Positions 54,701-63,300 of a stretch of 64,000 nt of DNA are shown here, piece after piece; within the stretch, counting starts at the first letter, position 1; every line of letters starts with the position of its first letter. Source of the stretch: Paenibacillus methanolicus (GTDB lineage: Bacteria > Bacillota > Bacilli > Paenibacillales > Paenibacillaceae); the NCBI RefSeq assembly GCF_008124765.1, contig NZ_VNHS01000008.1, positions 1 to 64,000 on the forward strand, written 5' to 3'. Position numbers and translations under genes: made by a program. A model generated the notes under the pieces. That model did no database searches. It was not told the DNA's origin and worked only from the letters and a program-made list of their open reading frames with translations.

Positions 54701-55116
54701 ATCGCCTCCCAAGCCGCTTCGAGGAAGAGCCGTTGGTTCGGGTCCATCAGGGCGGCTTCCTTGGGCGATAGCTGGAACAAGCCGTAATCGAACCGGTCTA
54801 CCTCGTCCAAATATCCGCCGTGGCTGTACGCGGCGTCTTCCGCGCGCAAAGCCGTGAAAGCCTGCACGAACGGACGGCTGTCCCGTTGACGGTCGGGCGG
54901 CAGCGGCCGAATCGCATCTTCTCTTCCGGTAAGCCGCTCCCATAACTCGTCGATGTCATTCGCGCCGGGAAGCTTGACGGACATGCCGATGATCGCAATC
55001 TCCTTGCCTTGCCCCGGTTCTTGCCGCTTCAACGTCTTGAGAAGCGCGAGCCCGTCTTCCTTCTTCATGCGTCCGCTTGCGACTTGCTCCATAATGAGGC
55101 GCACCGGATTATCCAT
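51718..55116 (-). CDS. AT-less PKS module ending in a BtrH-like acyltransferase domain (KS-ACP-BtrH)
   Basis: A 1,132-residue synthase. It starts with a docking-like helix (MDNPVRLIMEQVASGRMKKE), then a ketosynthase (about 38-470) with C211 in DTACSSSLVAIH, EAHGTGTRLGDPIEADGLT and SNIGHLDAASGA. A vestigial linker replaces the acyltransferase (about 480-660, ending in YPFQRSRCWL). An ACP follows with S719 in LGGNSILAIRLE. From about 775 a BtrH-N-like domain begins: C799 in YYRSCLYNSMFPAV and H904 in DHTLLVYGYDE, then a helical end. BtrH transfers an acyl chain from an ACP to an amine in butirosin biosynthesis; here it should release or transfer the product. The start overlaps the upstream gene by 8 bases. 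Confidence 0.88.
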   Translation of the reverse strand: MDNPVRLIMEQVASGRMKKEDGLALLKTLKRQEPGQGKEIAIIGMSVKLPGANDIDELWERLTGREDAIRPLPPDRQRDSRPFVQAFTALRAEDAAYSHGGYLDEVDRFDYGLFQLSPKEAALMDPNQRLFLEAAWEAIEDAGYGGRRIEGTRTGVYLGYADWPVYGQYISKHQPADIGTASIGNTPSIMASRISYLLDLQGPAFLVDTACSSSLVAIHLACMAIRGGECDMAIAGGVKLCLMPVDGVFEIGIESAARVTRTFDDRADGTVWSEGTAVYLLKPLDRALRDGDAIHAVIKGSAMNNDGASAGITAPNAAAQERLLTQAWKDADVDPATIAYVEAHGTGTRLGDPIEADGLTRAFRRYTDRRQFCAIGSAKSNIGHLDAASGAAGMAKAIAALKYKAIPPTLHFSMPNRNIAFESSPLYVSDKLEPWASEGPRRCGVSSFGFSGTNCHLVLEEAPAPPAGELLEAADEAELLALSARGPIALQALIGRYVSDLPSNPATLRQLCYTANTGRGRHGTRLSIVARGKDELRAKLKKLLEQGVTSYPEEGIYYGDRSGRLARQRIGDTPAPDVAASRDPSLSAAVGEDPSTDRNKQRDDACDQAARQFVQGIEPEWDLLYGSEAIRKARVPRYPFQRSRCWLASAPETAETHAGPTSNSKMADTLPTSASVVLTGRDDGAYTDAERLLAGIWADLLGHETLHLDDDFFDLGGNSILAIRLEVEAERRGKPLPTDALNENRTLRRAAAHIAADETLIAVKPSDEQRVLSEPEGIGPSTVVIAGIEPFNDLYYRSCLYNSMFPAVRKFGGSILPFLLNDLILYRLAETVDWHRLEVDYESVQPLAGVLRDMGLAAEPYSDGANLIDTLRRHIGQGHPVVVWVDSYYESIRKDAYLKQHIDHTLLVYGYDEEQELFHIVEHDRRENLSYRARTLPYSELAAAAEGFADRYLFNGEHQVTHYVMRRTKEAGSELGQPSAARAEAEQLIDLTRSRFALNQLMHQGKLAESMKSLRRYAACFRHLVTDEEKLKPALADLVQQLNDIILAKQVEHYRLSHAFNPEDPLAALAWTVQQQWDTVRKGLVRYLYLPVYQSEAMRQLADRVDAACQAETQLRDLLLARLETCLIETTV

Positions 55117-58100
55117 TGGTCACCTCCAGCCCGTAATATCGGTTCACCGCATCGTCAACGTTGAGGCTGCCTTGCTCGAGCTCCTCGAATAACTCCATGA
55201 CGGCGGCTTCGAACTGCGAGTCCGGAGCCAGTAGCATGGCTTGCGCCTTCGTTCCGCTCCGCGGGTTATCCTTCCTTGCATCCGCCAAATATCCGGACAG
55301 CTTGGCGATCGTCGGGTACGTGAAGAGATCTGATATCGCGAGCCTTCCCGGGAATGTAGGTTCCAGATGCGCAAGCACCTTCGCGATCGAGATCGAATCG
55401 CCGCCGATGTCGAAGAAATTCGCGCCGACATCCGGTTGTTCATAGCCGAGAACCCTTCGCCACGCATCCGTGACGGCGACTTCGATCTCCGGGTACGTTA
55501 CCGGTACACGGCCCGCGAACGCCGGATTCGTCTTGCTTGGTTGGCCTGCCGAGGCGCCGGAAGCTCCTTGGTTAACCGCGTCGGTCTGCGCGTCGTACCC
55601 GGATAGCCTGAAAGGAAGGCGATTCCCGAGCGCGAATAGATCGCTCTGCAGATTCAAGCGTCCGACCACGATATGTCGTTCGGGCAATTCCAATGCCCGG
55701 CTGAACGCTTCCATGCCCTGCCCTGCCGTTATGACCGCCAACAGCTCTTTGCTCTCGTCAATGTCCGCCCCTTCCGATAGTCCCGTGTCCAGCCACGAAG
55801 GCCAGCCGATGGACAAAGTCCGCTTCCCGGTTCTTGCCCGCATTTCCGCATAACCGTCCATGTAAGCGTTGGCCGCCGTATACGGTCCCGACCCGACGCC
55901 GCCGATCAACGTGATCGCCGACGAGAAGAGGACGAAGAAATCCGGTTCGTCAGGCGCCGTCAGGCGATCCAGCAGCATCGTGCCTTGGATCTTCGGCGCG
56001 AGCACCCGCTCCAGCATGTCGGCCTCGAGGTCGCCGATCCGGTTCCCTTCCGCCACTCCGGCCGCATGAACCACGCCCGCAATGCGCCCGTACCGCTCGC
56101 GAAGCATTTGAACGGCTTCCCCAAGCTGCCTCTCGTCCGACACGTCCGCCTGCACGATGTCTATGCGCGCGCCAAGCTGCTCCAGTTCGGCTATGGCCTT
56201 CCGAACTTTGCGGTTCTCCTTCTCCACGCCAGAATCGTCCGACAGGGAGATCCGTCCGGTTCGGGACAGCAGCGCGAGGTTGATGCCCGCAGCCGATTGC
56301 GCGGCAAGCTGGGCCGCGACATGCAGGCCGATGCCGCCGAGCCCGCCGGTAATCAGGCACACGCCTTCATTCGTTCTCAGCGAGGTTGCCTGTCTCTCGT
56401 GATGCTGAGGTAACGGGACGAGCCGCTGCACGTATCGCCCCCCCTCTCGGTAAGCGACCGCGAATTCCTCCGCCGCCGATCGGAGTTCCGGCCATATGGA
56501 CAACACCGCTTCGGCATCCGGATCCGCGTCGATGCAGCGGATCGTCAGCCACGGGTATTCCCATATGGCCGCCTTGCACAATCCGATCAGCGCGGCATGT
56601 TCCGGAACAACCGAACCCTGTGCCTCGGTGACGCCGTGCGCGCGATCGGTCAAGACGGCCATCTCGAGCGGGCTCGACCATCCGGCCGCCGCAAGCCCCT
56701 TGACGAGCATGAACACGCTTCGCAGCCCTCTTGCCAGCCGGTCCGTCGCCGCGCTTGCCTCGTCCGCAGCCCCGCACCCCGAGAACGCTCCTGCATGCAC
56801 GATCGCGTCGATACCGGCGCCGTCCAGCGCATGGATCAAGGCTTCGTAATCCGACTCCCGCTCCCCGATCGTGTACCGTTCCGGGCTGGCGCTGTGGAAC
56901 GACGAACCGAACTCTACCTCCGTCACGCGCGTGCCGGACTTCCGGTACAGCGCCGCTAAGGAAGCAGACAAACCGCGGTTGTCCTTGAACAGCAGCGCGT
57001 GCGCCGGACGGCGATCATCTGCGCTAGCCCTATCATGCGCCCCTCGTTCCCAAGTGAGCGTGTGGAACATGCTGTCGCTTGCTTCCCGGTCTCCGGAGGG
57101 AACGGCCGGGATGCGCAGCCAGCACCGATGCGGATCGAACGGGTAGAGCGGCAGCCGGATGCGGCAGCGCCTCTCGCGCCGGTACATCATCTCCCAATCG
57201 AGGTTGGCGCCTTGCGCATAGGCCAGCGCCAGGCTCGCTAGGCTCGACTCGTCCCGCTTGCCGGATGCGAGGTAGCGTTCCATCGCGTCGTCGATCCGCG
57301 CTGGCGAACCGCTGCTATGCGTGTCGACGAGATGTTCATCCGCACCCGCTTCCCGTCCTGGCATGCCTGCCACCCATCGTTGGCGCATGGCAACGGGCAC
57401 GTCATTCGCCCTCGCCTTCTCCAGCAAGCCGGCCAATTCGGCCGCGCTTCCGACTACGGCAGCCACGCGATATTCATAATGGCCTCTGCCCATGCTTGCG
57501 GTGTAGCATAGATCATCAACATTTACGGTTGGATGCCTATTAACGAAATCATCGTAACTCTCGATCAGCTTGCGCAGCGCCGATTCGGATTTGGCCGACA
57601 GCACGAACAATCGCGGCCGTGACGCGAAGGCATCCTCAGGCTTCGTCACAACTTGCGCGCCATCTTCTCCGGTGCCAACCGAGCGTCCGTCCTCCTCCGC
57701 TTCTTCCAGAATGACATGGCAGTTCGTGCCGCTGATGCCGAAGGAGCTGACACCGCATCTTCGCTTCTCCTCGCCCGCAGGCCAATCGGTCAGCCGGTCG
57801 ACGATGTAGACGGGCGAATCCGCGAACGGAATATTCCGATTCGGACGGTCGACGTGCAAGGTCGGCGCAAGCTTCCGGTACCGGAGCGAGAGCGCCGCCT
57901 TAATCAACCCCGCGATGCCGGCCGTGCTGTCCAGATGACCGATCCCGCTCTTCAGCGCGCCGACGCCGCAAAATTGCTTGCGGTCCGTATAGCGCCGGAA
58001 CGCGCGGGCGAGTCCGTCGATCTCGATCGGATCGCCGAGCTTCGTGCCGGTGCCGTGCGCTTCCACGTAGCCGATCGACCGCGGATCGATGCCTGCCCGC

Positions 58101-59047
58101 TCCCATGCGTCCGCGATGACCTGCTCCTGCGCCTCGGCGTTCGGGGCGGTCAACCCGGCGGAGCGGCCGTCTGCATTCACCGCGCTCGACCGGATCACCG
58201 CGTAGACGGTATCCCGATCCGCCCTCGCCTTCGCGTACGACTTGAGCACGACGACGGCCGCGCCTTCCCCGGTCCCCGTGCCGTCCGCCGCGTCGTCGAA
58301 CGTTCTGGCCCGAGCCGTCGACGATTCGATCCCTACCTCGGCTTCGCGAACTGGCAGCAGATGGAGCTGAATGCCGCCGGCCAGCGCGATCTCGCATTCG
58401 CCGCCCCGGATCGCCCCGCACGCCAGATGAACGGCGACGAGCGACGACGAGCAGGTCGTGTCCACGACCATGCTCGGCCCTCGCAAGTTCAGCAAATACG
58501 AGAGGCGGCTCGCGATGATCGGCCGGACGTTGCCCGCCACCGCGAGCGATAACGATTCGGGCTCGACCGCGTGGATCATCGCCTTGTAATCGGCATCCGA
58601 ACCGTAGCCGAGATAGACGCCCGTGCGGCTGCCTTCCAGCGCCGTCCCGCCGTAACCCGCGTCCTCCAGCGCATGCCAGGCGGTCTGCAGGAATACGCGC
58701 TGATTCGGGTCCATCAAGCTCGCTTCCTTCGGCGAAAGCTTGAAGAACGGATAATCGAATTTGTCGATGTCCTCGACATACGCGGCCTCCCCATACGGGA
58801 TCTGATCCAGAGGTCTGCCCACGAACGAGAAATACCGGTCGGTGTCTTTTTTGCGTTCCGGAGGCAGCGGGCGGACGGCATCCCGGCCGGCGCATAAATT
58901 CGCCCAAAATTGCTCGACCGTCTCCGCAAGCGGAAGCTTGAGCGAAATGCCGATAATGGCAATGTCTTCATCGGACTGGTCTTCAAACGCGATGCCATCG
59001 TCCGATTCGAACAGCAAGCCGTCCAGCTTCAACGACTGAAAGTCCAC
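55109..59047 (-). CDS. AT-less PKS module, KS-KR-ACP
   Basis: A 1,312-residue module. The KS (about 28-460) has C199 in VDTTCSSSLVAVH, EAHGTGTKLGDPIEIDGLA and GIGHLDSTAGIAG. The AT is absent; only its flanking linker remains (about 470-640, ending YPFDPHRCWLRIP). A ketoreductase has the NADPH loop CLITGGLGGIGLHVAAQ, VVHAAGVAEGNRIG and SGPYTAANAYMDGYAEM with the catalytic Tyr. The ACP Ser is S1218 in DIGGDSISIAKVLAH. No dehydratase or enoylreductase is present, so a beta-hydroxy unit is expected. GTG 59047 is chosen because AGGAGG lies 9 bases upstream; an earlier TTG lacks support. Malonyl units come from the trans-AT upstream. Confidence 0.93.
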   Translation of the reverse strand: MDFQSLKLDGLLFESDDGIAFEDQSDEDIAIIGISLKLPLAETVEQFWANLCAGRDAVRPLPPERKKDTDRYFSFVGRPLDQIPYGEAAYVEDIDKFDYPFFKLSPKEASLMDPNQRVFLQTAWHALEDAGYGGTALEGSRTGVYLGYGSDADYKAMIHAVEPESLSLAVAGNVRPIIASRLSYLLNLRGPSMVVDTTCSSSLVAVHLACGAIRGGECEIALAGGIQLHLLPVREAEVGIESSTARARTFDDAADGTGTGEGAAVVVLKSYAKARADRDTVYAVIRSSAVNADGRSAGLTAPNAEAQEQVIADAWERAGIDPRSIGYVEAHGTGTKLGDPIEIDGLARAFRRYTDRKQFCGVGALKSGIGHLDSTAGIAGLIKAALSLRYRKLAPTLHVDRPNRNIPFADSPVYIVDRLTDWPAGEEKRRCGVSSFGISGTNCHVILEEAEEDGRSVGTGEDGAQVVTKPEDAFASRPRLFVLSAKSESALRKLIESYDDFVNRHPTVNVDDLCYTASMGRGHYEYRVAAVVGSAAELAGLLEKARANDVPVAMRQRWVAGMPGREAGADEHLVDTHSSGSPARIDDAMERYLASGKRDESSLASLALAYAQGANLDWEMMYRRERRCRIRLPLYPFDPHRCWLRIPAVPSGDREASDSMFHTLTWERGAHDRASADDRRPAHALLFKDNRGLSASLAALYRKSGTRVTEVEFGSSFHSASPERYTIGERESDYEALIHALDGAGIDAIVHAGAFSGCGAADEASAATDRLARGLRSVFMLVKGLAAAGWSSPLEMAVLTDRAHGVTEAQGSVVPEHAALIGLCKAAIWEYPWLTIRCIDADPDAEAVLSIWPELRSAAEEFAVAYREGGRYVQRLVPLPQHHERQATSLRTNEGVCLITGGLGGIGLHVAAQLAAQSAAGINLALLSRTGRISLSDDSGVEKENRKVRKAIAELEQLGARIDIVQADVSDERQLGEAVQMLRERYGRIAGVVHAAGVAEGNRIGDLEADMLERVLAPKIQGTMLLDRLTAPDEPDFFVLFSSAITLIGGVGSGPYTAANAYMDGYAEMRARTGKRTLSIGWPSWLDTGLSEGADIDESKELLAVITAGQGMEAFSRALELPERHIVVGRLNLQSDLFALGNRLPFRLSGYDAQTDAVNQGASGASAGQPSKTNPAFAGRVPVTYPEIEVAVTDAWRRVLGYEQPDVGANFFDIGGDSISIAKVLAHLEPTFPGRLAISDLFTYPTIAKLSGYLADARKDNPRSGTKAQAMLLAPDSQFEAAVMELFEELEQGSLNVDDAVNRYYGLEVTNG

Positions 59048-59079
59048 GCGCGTCTCCCTCCTCTCTCGCCTGCCCGTAA

Positions 59080-60360
59080 TCAAGCGCCCGGATTCAAATA
59101 TTCCGGAAACAGCGCTTCGGTTCGCGTGTCCGCCAAGATGTCGCGGAACCGGTCCCGCTGTTCTTGTTCCGGCACGAGCTTCGTATCCAAAATGCGCTTG
59201 AGCAGCGACAGCGCTCGCCGCATCTGCGCTTCCGTCGGCCGCGCCCCTTCTCCCTGCGCGTCCAGCTGCTCCTGCAGCGCCGCGATCTCGCGGTAAGGCT
59301 CCAGTACGCCGCGTTCATATTCCGCGTTGTCCCAATTCCGATTCCGCGTGCTGACGGCGGCGGTCAAGCATCTAGTCACGACATTGCGCGCCGAACGCTT
59401 GCCCTTCTCGTCGGCGATCTCGGCGGCCAGCTCCTGACGCAACCGCTCCAGATGCTCCGTTGAATCGAACGGGAACGCGCGGACGGTTCCCGCGCATGAC
59501 GGCATGAGGTGCGTGAGCACCGTCTTGGCTCCGATCTCGGCGGCCATCGACACGCCGGCGTCCTCAAGGTAACGCATCGCGTCCAGCCAGCGGACAGGCG
59601 CCGTCAGCTGCGCCGTCAGCAGCAAGGCCGCATCCGCAGGATCTTGATAAGGCTCGCCCGTCACGTTGGAGAGGACCGGCCACTTCAGCGGGCCGAACGC
59701 GACGGCGGCCAATTCCTCGCGGAACCGTTCTGCCGCCGGCTGCATGAGCGGGCTGTGGAACGGCGCGCTTACGCGCAGGAACGTCGTGCGGGCCCCATGA
59801 CCCGACAATATCGCGGCCGCCTGCTCGACCGCCTCCCGATGGCCGGACAGAACGAGCTGGTCCGCCGAGTTGTAATTGGAGACGCCGACTTGCAGACCGC
59901 TAGCGGCGGATGCCGACCTGCAAGCTTCGTCCGTCTGCGCTTGGCTGGCTCCGATCACGGCGCACATCGCGCCTATTCCCTCGGCGGCAGCCTCTTGCAT
60001 GAGCCGCCCCCGCGTTCGGACCAGCCGCAGCGCGTCGCCGAACGACAGCGCCCCGGCCGCCGCGAGCGCCGAGAATTCCCCGAGGCTATGTCCGGCCGAA
60101 TACGCCGGCTGCACGCCGATTTCCTCCATGTAGACGGCGAATGCCGCGCTGCTCACGGTCAGCAGCGCCGGCTGCGTGTATTCCGTTCTCGCCAGTTTCT
60201 CTTCCGTACCCTCGAACACGAGAGCGGCCATATCGTAGCCGAGCGTATCGGCCGCCTCTTCGAAGACCGCCCTTGCCGAAGCGTGATTATCGTGCAGCCA
60301 TCGGCCCATGCCGATATATTGGGAGCCTTGTCCCGGGAACAATAAGGCAAGTTTTCTCAT
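59080..60360 (-). CDS. Trans-acting malonyl-CoA:ACP acyltransferase with C-terminal extension
   Basis: A 426-residue FabD-like acyltransferase: LALLFPGQGSQYIGMGRWL, active Ser S92 in AGHSLGEFSALAAAG, and His H202 in SAPFHSPLMQPA. It should load malonyl groups on the AT-less modules that follow. About 100 extra residues after the catalytic domain (from VTRCLTAAVSTRNRNWDNAE, with KRILDTKLVPEQEQRDRFRD) are not part of FabD and may mediate docking to the synthases. ATG 60360 is chosen because GAGGAG lies 8 bases upstream. It is 14 bases downstream of the NRPS stop codon. Confidence 0.93.
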   Translation of the reverse strand: MRKLALLFPGQGSQYIGMGRWLHDNHASARAVFEEAADTLGYDMAALVFEGTEEKLARTEYTQPALLTVSSAAFAVYMEEIGVQPAYSAGHSLGEFSALAAAGALSFGDALRLVRTRGRLMQEAAAEGIGAMCAVIGASQAQTDEACRSASAASGLQVGVSNYNSADQLVLSGHREAVEQAAAILSGHGARTTFLRVSAPFHSPLMQPAAERFREELAAVAFGPLKWPVLSNVTGEPYQDPADAALLLTAQLTAPVRWLDAMRYLEDAGVSMAAEIGAKTVLTHLMPSCAGTVRAFPFDSTEHLERLRQELAAEIADEKGKRSARNVVTRCLTAAVSTRNRNWDNAEYERGVLEPYREIAALQEQLDAQGEGARPTEAQMRRALSLLKRILDTKLVPEQEQRDRFRDILADTRTEALFPEYLNPGA

Positions 60361-60374
60361 CGCTCGCGCTCCTC

Positions 60375-63300
60375 TCACGACCTGACTTTCTCTTGCGTTA
60401 GTTGCTGGATTAAACCTAAGTAACTCTTGATCAAATGTTGCGCGCGGTCATGCAGCAGCCTTCGATCGTTGAACGCGAAGCTGCAGCTAATTCGCTGCTC
60501 CGTCTCGTCGTCTTCCAGCACCAGCAGCGCATCGAACGCGCCTAATAACTCAACCTCCCTGCCGCTCAAGTTCACCGGACTCGCCAATAGCAGAGCTTCA
60601 TTGCCGGAAGGATGGCCAGCTCGCTTCATGACCTGTTCAACCGGCATGGATTGCGATTCAGCGCGGTTCCGCTGTTCGCTCACGCTCTCATACAGCTGTT
60701 CGAACGCCGTCATGCCGCTTAAGTTCGCGGTGACCGGAAGCAAGCCGTGTTCTTCCACCGACATGGTGTACAGCGCCGCGCTGCCGCTGCCCCCGGCTTC
60801 GGACAATAGATAGAGCAGCGCTCCGATCAGAATGTCGTAGCGCGCCACGCCGCTGGCCGCCGCAAGCCGCGCCACGCCGACCCGCACCTCGCCCTGCAGC
60901 TGGAAGCGGATCGTCCTCGACCCGCTCGCCTGCGCGCTCCTGCCGAAATAAGCCGCGGGCAGACGCTGACGCAATAACGGTTCCGCCATCGCGGCTCCCT
61001 CGCGGCGGCCATCGATCCATGCGGCCTGCTTCGCGATCGTCGCATGCGTGAATAAATCCGTGATCCGCATTCCGGCGCCGCACGTTTTCTCCAATTTGGC
61101 GTGCAGCTGCATCAGTCGAATCGAATCGCCGCCGACCTCCATGAACGGATCATCCAAGCCGAAGTCGCCCGAGCCCAACACCTGATCCCATAGCTCGCGG
61201 ATGGTCGCTTCGGTCTCGCTGGCGGCGCGGACAGCAGAATCGCTTGCCGTCAACGGCTGCGCGATCCGCTGAAGCGCCGATCTGTCGATCTTCCCGTTCG
61301 CCGTTCTTGGCACGCCTTCGATCCGGTAATAGACGGACGGAATGATCGGCGCGGGCAGCAGCTCGGCCAAATGTGCGCGAAGTCCACCTGCGGTAAGGCT
61401 GGCGGACGACTTCACGTAAGCGGCCAGACTTTTCTGGCCGGAACCGGTCTCGACCGGCAATACTACGGCTTCCTCTACGTCCGGATGGCGCTGCAGGTGA
61501 TGCTCGATCTCGCCCGGCTCGATCCGGTAACCGCGAATTTTGAGCTGGTTATCGTTCCGGCCGTGGAACAGCAGATTCCCGTCCGGCAGCCAGGAGCCGA
61601 CGTCGCCCGTCCGGTACATCCGCTCGCCCGCCGCGAACGGATCCGCCGCGAATCGGCTTTCGCTAAGCGCCGGTTGGTTCAAATACCCGCGCGCCACGCC
61701 GGCGCCGGCAATGCAGATTTCGCCCGGAACGCCGATCGGTGCGAGATGGCCGGCTTCATCCAATACGTACACCCGGTAATGGAGAATGGGCTTGCCGATC
61801 GGAATCGGACCGTCCGCGTCGCCGTCATACCGGTAATACGTCGCGCACACGGTCGCTTCGGTCGGGCCGTAAGTGTTGTATACCTTGGCATGGCGCTTCA
61901 AATGGGTGATATAAGACGGCTTCATGACGTCGCCGCCGCTGATGAAGACGCGCACCCCTCGCATGCCCGGCTGCTTGTTCAACTCGTTCAATAGCAGCGC
62001 CGACGCGGAGACGATCGTAACGCCTTCGTCCTCGATCAGCTTGACGAGCCCGGACGTATCCAGCACGTCCATCCGCTGCGCCATGACGATGCGACCGCCA
62101 GCCGCCAATACGGGAAACACCTCTTCGATGAATTGATCGAATGCGCACGACGCCTGCTGCAAATATACGTCGTCGGCCGTCAAGCCGAACTCCCGCCGAA
62201 AAGCCTCGACGTACGCGATCAGGTTGCCGTGCGTAAGGACGACGCCCTTCGGGTTCCCCGTCGATCCGGATGTATAAAGCACGAGCGCGCTCTGCCGCGG
62301 CGTGGAGACATTGTCCGGATTCAAATCATCATGCGCGCGGAAGTCGTCATCGTCTACCCGGATCGTCTCGCCGTCGAAGTCGAGCGCCACCGGACGATCG
62401 TCCGCGATCAGCAGCCGCGAACCGCTGTCTTGCAGCATATAAGAGACGCGCGATGGCGCGTACTCGTGATCGATCGGCACGTAAGCGGCACCCGACTTCA
62501 GCACCGCCAGCAAGGCGATCAACAATCGCTCGGAGCGGGCCATATAGATCGCCACGAAATCCTCCGGCCGCACGCCCTTCTCCCGCAGCCGCCGAGCAAG
62601 GCCGTTCGCCCGCTCGTTCAATTCGCGGTATGCGAAGGCTCTCCCCTCGTGCACGAGCGCCACGCCGCCCGGTGTGCGCTCCGCCTGCCGTTCGAACAGA
62701 ACGTGGAACGGCTTCGCGTCTGGATATTCGGCCGGTCTGCGCAAGCGGTTGAATTCGGTGAGAATCTGATCGCTTTCGCTCTCCGTCGCCAACTTGACAT
62801 CGCGCAGGCGGGCACCTGGATGACTGATTAGCTGCTCAAGCACGTACCGGTACTGCTCCGCCAACCGACCGACCGCCTCGTCCCCGTAGCGTTCCGTATC
62901 GTAAGCGAGCTCGATGCCGATTCCGTCGAACAAAGCGATGCCGAGCGTGAGCGCATAATGCGTGTTCTCCTGCATGTCGTAACTCGAGATGCCCATCGCG
63001 CCTCCGCTGCCTAGATTACGCTGAAGCGGATAATTCTCCACGACGACGATCGAATCGAACAGCGGCTGTCCCGCTCCCAGTCCGCTGCAGGCGGTGACGT
63101 CCGTCAGCGGCGCGTGTTCGAACGTTTCCCGTTCTCGCAGTTGCTCCGCCAGGGCTTGAAGCCATTCGGAGACGACCGTATCCGGCGCCATTCGCGCCCG
63201 CAGCGGAACGGTGTTGATGAACAAGCCGACCATCTCTTCGACGCCGGGGATTGCCGGCACGCGGCCCGACACGGTCGTGCCGAACAGCACGTCGTTCGAT

